Shown here: positions 60,234 to 64,000 of the stretch, piece by piece
Numbering within the stretch: the stretch's first letter is position 1
Layout: each line of letters opens with the position of its first letter
Source: Berberis thunbergii
Lineage: Eukaryota > Streptophyta > Magnoliopsida > Ranunculales > Berberidaceae
Direction of reading: 5' to 3'
DNA length: 64,000 nucleotides
Assembly (NCBI GenBank): GCA_003290165.1
Contig: QNQO01000807.1
Location: 62,001-126,000 of the forward strand
Notes under the pieces: model-generated
Told to the model about the DNA's origin: nothing
The model's database searches: none
Seen by the model: only the letters and a program-made list of their open reading frames with translations
Program-made: the position numbers and the translations under genes

Positions 60234-62557
60234 TGTCACGCCCCGATTTTCGAGAAAAACGAAAATCCCAAAAATCCACGTAGGATTATCCGTTTTCCCA
60301 AAAGTCGGGACATGAATTTTCATTCACGAAAATAACAGTTGGCATCCACGAGAAATAATAAATTTTGCACAATTTACCAAATAAAGGGAAAAACACAACT
60401 GATCTAAAAGTCCATTAAAGGAATAAAATTTTGAAAACTCGCAGAGCCAACGCTAACAAGTTCAACACTTTACGAATGTATTACTAAAAAAAATGAATAA
60501 CTCCGAGTTCAATTTACAAGAATTAAACTAACACCTACAAATAGAAAGATCTAATCTTTCGAACACGCGCAACTCCCAGCAATGCTCGTCACGTATGGTA
60601 CGAAATGCTTTAAGCCTGCCCGAGATTTCTGTATCCTGAAAATAAACTAGTCGGCTACATTCCCGAAAGAATGTACCCAAGAAGCCAAAGCCCACTTGGG
60701 TCAGCAATAAAGCTGGTGTGAAATCTCTTTATTTCCCCCAAAAATCAATAAAGGAAATTACAAGATATGACAAAAATAGTACTATAAAGAAATCAAAAAC
60801 ACACAGGTAGTTCCTCCACGAGGCATTCGTATCTTAATTCTAATAAGTAAATATGCATTTACCTGTACTTACCCTATAGGAGTTGACTATGGCAAGTCGG
60901 ACCTGCAGAAATATTAGTGGACTTGTCATCCTGCATAAAAGAATTAGAAACAATGCAACGTCATTTATTCTTTTTATTTGAATTAGGTTCATCTTTTAAC
61001 GGGTTGATCACTTAGACGATACCACATTCGCACCACCTCCGTGCCGAACATACATGCCCGTATGCCTCTCTCATATAAAGGAGGACTACTCCGTCATCCA
61101 TGCCTAAGTGGGGACATCACATACAGGCATGCATCGCGGATACCCATAACTATATGAGTACCAAAAGCCACCCTTGGGCTATCAATGCGCATAAACTCAC
61201 GTCACATTTTTTACGGATAAATATCAAAGCCTATTTTAGGCATACAAATTCACCACATTTCCGCAAGACTAACCCGAAGGTTATTTTAGTTTCTCTAGTA
61301 AGAAATGGGTGCTCCAACTCCGCAAGACGACCCACTGTTCATTTAGTTTCTCTAGTAAGAGAGGGGAAATAATAAACAGAAGAGATGTGGTAGTTCTAAG
61401 TGATACAAGCCCAAGTGTTTTATATTTTCATAAATTCAGGTTCACCAATATCATTTATTTTCCATAATTCAGAATTCTTCCACAATGACATTTTGTCATA
61501 CCTGAATTGATTCACAATCTATTCACCCACATTTTTGGGGAAAACATAGCATATTCATTAATCAGACTATGTAACAATATGGCAATCAGGCCACTCCTTG
61601 ATTCAAATATCCAAATTCTTTATAATGCATAAACAAGTCAATATGCATACAAATTTCCAAATTTATCACAATGCATTAATATTCATCCACCATTCAAACA
61701 CCATCCAAACAACGTCGCACCCAATCAATAAAATGGTAAACATGGGTGACCCCAAATATGAACCCAGCAGGCTAGAAAAATCTTACACATCAAACAGATC
61801 AAAAATATTGGAGATCAAGCGTTTGCAGCACAAAACACCACCAATAAGGCAACCTCATAATGAAAGCCAAATTTCATGTAGTAAATACCCTCATAAGGTG
61901 GGACTTAGTGGAACCCACCCTGAATAAAGTCTCGAATTTGCAAATGTAAAAAAAAAATTTGCAGTGGGACCCACCCTAAATAAAATCTCAAATTTTTACA
62001 AATGCAAATAAGTGCAGTGGGACCCACCCTTTTCAAAATCTAAAATCTGCAATGAATTTCGAATCTGCAGTGAATTGCCATTGCAATTCCGTTTTGCTAA
62101 TGTCAAATATACGTGGGCCCAAGACTATTTGGACGAGTGAGATCTGACATAATTTTGAAAGAAAGAGAAATAGAAAATAAAACTCACCAATCTCAAATCA
62201 AATCGTACATATAGCATTCTCAATCTTTATGCAAACAAATTAGAAAATGACAAAAAGAATCATGTCAATGTAAAAGTTGAAAGGAATCAAGAAACTCACT
62301 TTTTTTTTTTTTTTTCCTCCTTCTTTCTTTCTCCCTCTCTTCTTCTCCTTTTTTTTTTTTTTTGTTAGCGGCGAGAGAACAAATAGAAGAACCTAACCCT
62401 ATTTATTCCTACTAAGAACAAATCATTTTCTATTAGGGTTTTGCTCGAGGTTAGGGACACCCCATCTTTCTACTTGATGCCACCGCACATTTAATAAAAT
62501 TAAAAATAAATAAATAATTAATTAAAAATTATTATGTATTAAAGTAGGGTCGTTACA
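60234..62557 (-). repeat. 3' LTR of the chromovirus, 2324 bp
   Basis: Reads TGTAACGACCC to GGGGCGTGACA on the minus strand, with TGTAACG/CGTGACA ends. It begins 35 bp after the pol stop. It contains two long pyrimidine tracts (62300-62362) and a near-repeat of GTTTCTCTAGTAAGA (about 61288 and 61348). The sequence just before it, AAGGTGTGTATAA, stands where the polypurine tract should be but is not very purine-rich. Confidence 0.85.
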
Positions 62558-62592
62558 TTATACACACCTTAAAAGGAATCTCGTCCTGAGAT

Positions 62593-64000
62593 TCACTGGA
62601 TGAAGAGCTCCGGGTGCAACTGCTTCACTCTGTCCTCTAGTTCCCAAGTTACATCATTCTCTTTTTCACTCCATTGGACTTTCACCAGATTCACTATCCT
62701 TCTATGGAGCTGTTTCACATCACAATCCACAATCTTGATTGGTCGTACTACTTGGGTGAAGTCGTCATTAATCTCAATTTCTGTGGGTTGGACGATGTCA
62801 ACAGGATCCTTCACACACTTCCTCAGCATAGAAATGTGAAACACATCATGAACAGCTGATATGCTCGGGGGCAGAGCGAGTTTATAGGCCAAACTCCCTA
62901 CCCGAGCAATTATCTCAAATGGTCCCACAAATCTAGGACTTAGCTTCCCTTTCTTACCAAACCTCAATACACCGCGCATAGGTGAAACCTTTAGAAAAAC
63001 AAGGTCCCCAACTTGAAATTCTATCGCCTTACGCTTCCGATCGGCATAACTCTTCTGTCGGCTTTGAGCAGTTTTGATCCGCTCTCTAATAATATGCACC
63101 TTCTCCGATGTCTCCCTAATCATCTCTGGCCCCAACAAGACTGTGTCGCCTACCTCGGCCCAGCAGGATGGTGATCGACAAGGCCTCCCATATAAAGCCT
63201 CAAACGGGGCCATGCCAATACTAGAATGGTAACTGTTGTTATAAGAAAACTCTATGATAGGTAAATAATCCTCCCAACTATCTCCAAAATCGAACACACA
63301 TGCCCGAAGCATATCCTCTAAAATCTGATTCACCCGCTCCGTCTGACCATCAGTCTGAGGATGATAAGCTGTACTCAAATCTAGTCTAGTCCCCATGACT
63401 TGCTGGAAACTCTTCCAAAACTCAGCTACAAACAATGGATCTCGGTCAGACACAATGGACACTGGTACTCCATGAAGCCTAACTACCTCACGGACGTATC
63501 GTCTGGCTAGTTGTTCGGTAGTACGGTGCACCCCAACCGGAACAAAGTGCGCAGACTTAGTCAAACGGTCAACTATAACCCAAATTGACTCGTTACCCTC
63601 GTCGGGTCTTCGGTAAACCATCTATAAAGTCCATAGATATATCTTCCCATTTTCAGACAGGAATCTCTAGTGGTTGCATTAAACCTGAGGGCCGCTGATG
63701 CTAGGCCTTCACTTGTTGACAAGTGAAACACCGTGATACATAATCTCTTACATCCTTCTTCATGCCGTCCCACCAGAAGGTTCGCTTTAGGTCATGGTAC
63801 ATTTTTGTGCCTCCGGGGTGAATGGTAAAACATGACTTATGAGCCTCATCCATAATTTCTTTCTTCAATCCCGCAATCTCAGGCACACAAAGTCTCCCAT
63901 GAAATCTTAAACCACCATCGGACTCAACTAACCACATGGAGGGACAATCCTCTAGGTTATCGAGCACCAAATCTTCCAATTTACTCATCAACCGAGGATC
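62593..64000 (-). pseudogene. Chromovirus integrase and chromodomain-like tail, three lesions
   Basis: From 63991: an HHCC zinc-binding region (HPGGTKMYHDLKRTFWWDGM, then CFTCQQVKA). The integrase core follows with VDRLTKSAHFVPVG, VSDRDPLFVAEFWKSF and YHPQTDGQTERVNQILEDML (catalytic Asp, Asp and Glu context). The C-terminal region has VGDLVFLKVSPMRG and VFHISMLRKC, then a chromodomain-like tail (VKVQWSEKENDVTWELEDRV). The stop is at 62593. Two nonsense codons, TAG (63701-63703) and TGA (63653-63655), and one frame change near 63595 disable it. The core from 63590 down is intact. Confidence 0.88.

Larger units (their letters stand above)
60234..64000 (-). mobile_element. Ty3/gypsy chromovirus (Tekay/Del-like), 3' half, runs off the right edge
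   Basis: The minus strand shows the integrase and a chromodomain-like tail (64000-62593) followed by a 2.3-kb 3' LTR (62557-60234). A long LTR plus an integrase with a chromodomain-like tail is typical of the Tekay/Del lineage. The rest of pol, gag and the 5' LTR lie beyond the window. Confidence 0.88.

Noticed and set aside
60234..62557. Small frames at 61100-61372 and 61598-61927
   Set aside because: They lie wholly inside the LTR and have no coding character.

Overview
The window looks like nuclear DNA of a eudicot plant. It is AT-rich, has spliced genes with introns of up to about 10 kb, and is loaded with plant transposons: hAT, Mutator-like, CACTA, RTE-type LINE and Ty3/gypsy. I cannot fix the species. 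Nothing prokaryotic, organellar or viral is present.

Three host genes can be read. (1) A pfkB/ribokinase-like sugar kinase on the minus strand (1-11676) runs off the left edge; six exons can be placed. Its second intron is about 9.9 kb and holds a Mutator-like element, a 3.9-kb hAT element, a tandem duplication, a solo-LTR-like insertion and a dead second copy of exon 2. (2) An intronless ESCRT-I subunit gene (TSG101/VPS23, plant ELC) on the minus strand (16249-17416) is interrupted by two single-base deletions. (3) A DENN-domain protein gene on the plus strand (23880-54778) has 18 exons over 31 kb. All its exon phases fit except one missing base in exon 11. Its introns carry most of the remaining transposons. 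ELC and the DENN gene are divergent, about 6.5 kb apart, with a CACTA element between them.

Mobile DNA by position: Mutator-like 1952-3146; hAT 4648-8554; solo LTR 9734-10178; small foldback elements 15149-15293 and 18004-18160; CACTA 19367-21560; AT-rich MITE-like 22606-23355; hAT derivative 28769-29543; gene-carrying hAT-like element 33016-34284; LTR/primer-site piece joined to a truncated gypsy element 37976-41873; RTE LINE 46935-52065 split by two hAT derivatives (47725-49005 and 50735-51529); decayed repeat-rich unit about 57170-59100; long-LTR gypsy chromovirus from 60234 past the right edge.

The most notable structures are a single hAT family present as one 3.9-kb parent-like copy and three deletion derivatives, all with 8-bp target duplications (TSDs), and a second hAT-like element that has captured the first exon of an ER-retention (KDEL) receptor-like gene. 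I see no new defence or metabolic system. The value lies in transposon biology and in exon duplication. Several lesions in otherwise good genes are single-base deletions, some in homopolymers, so some may be sequencing errors.
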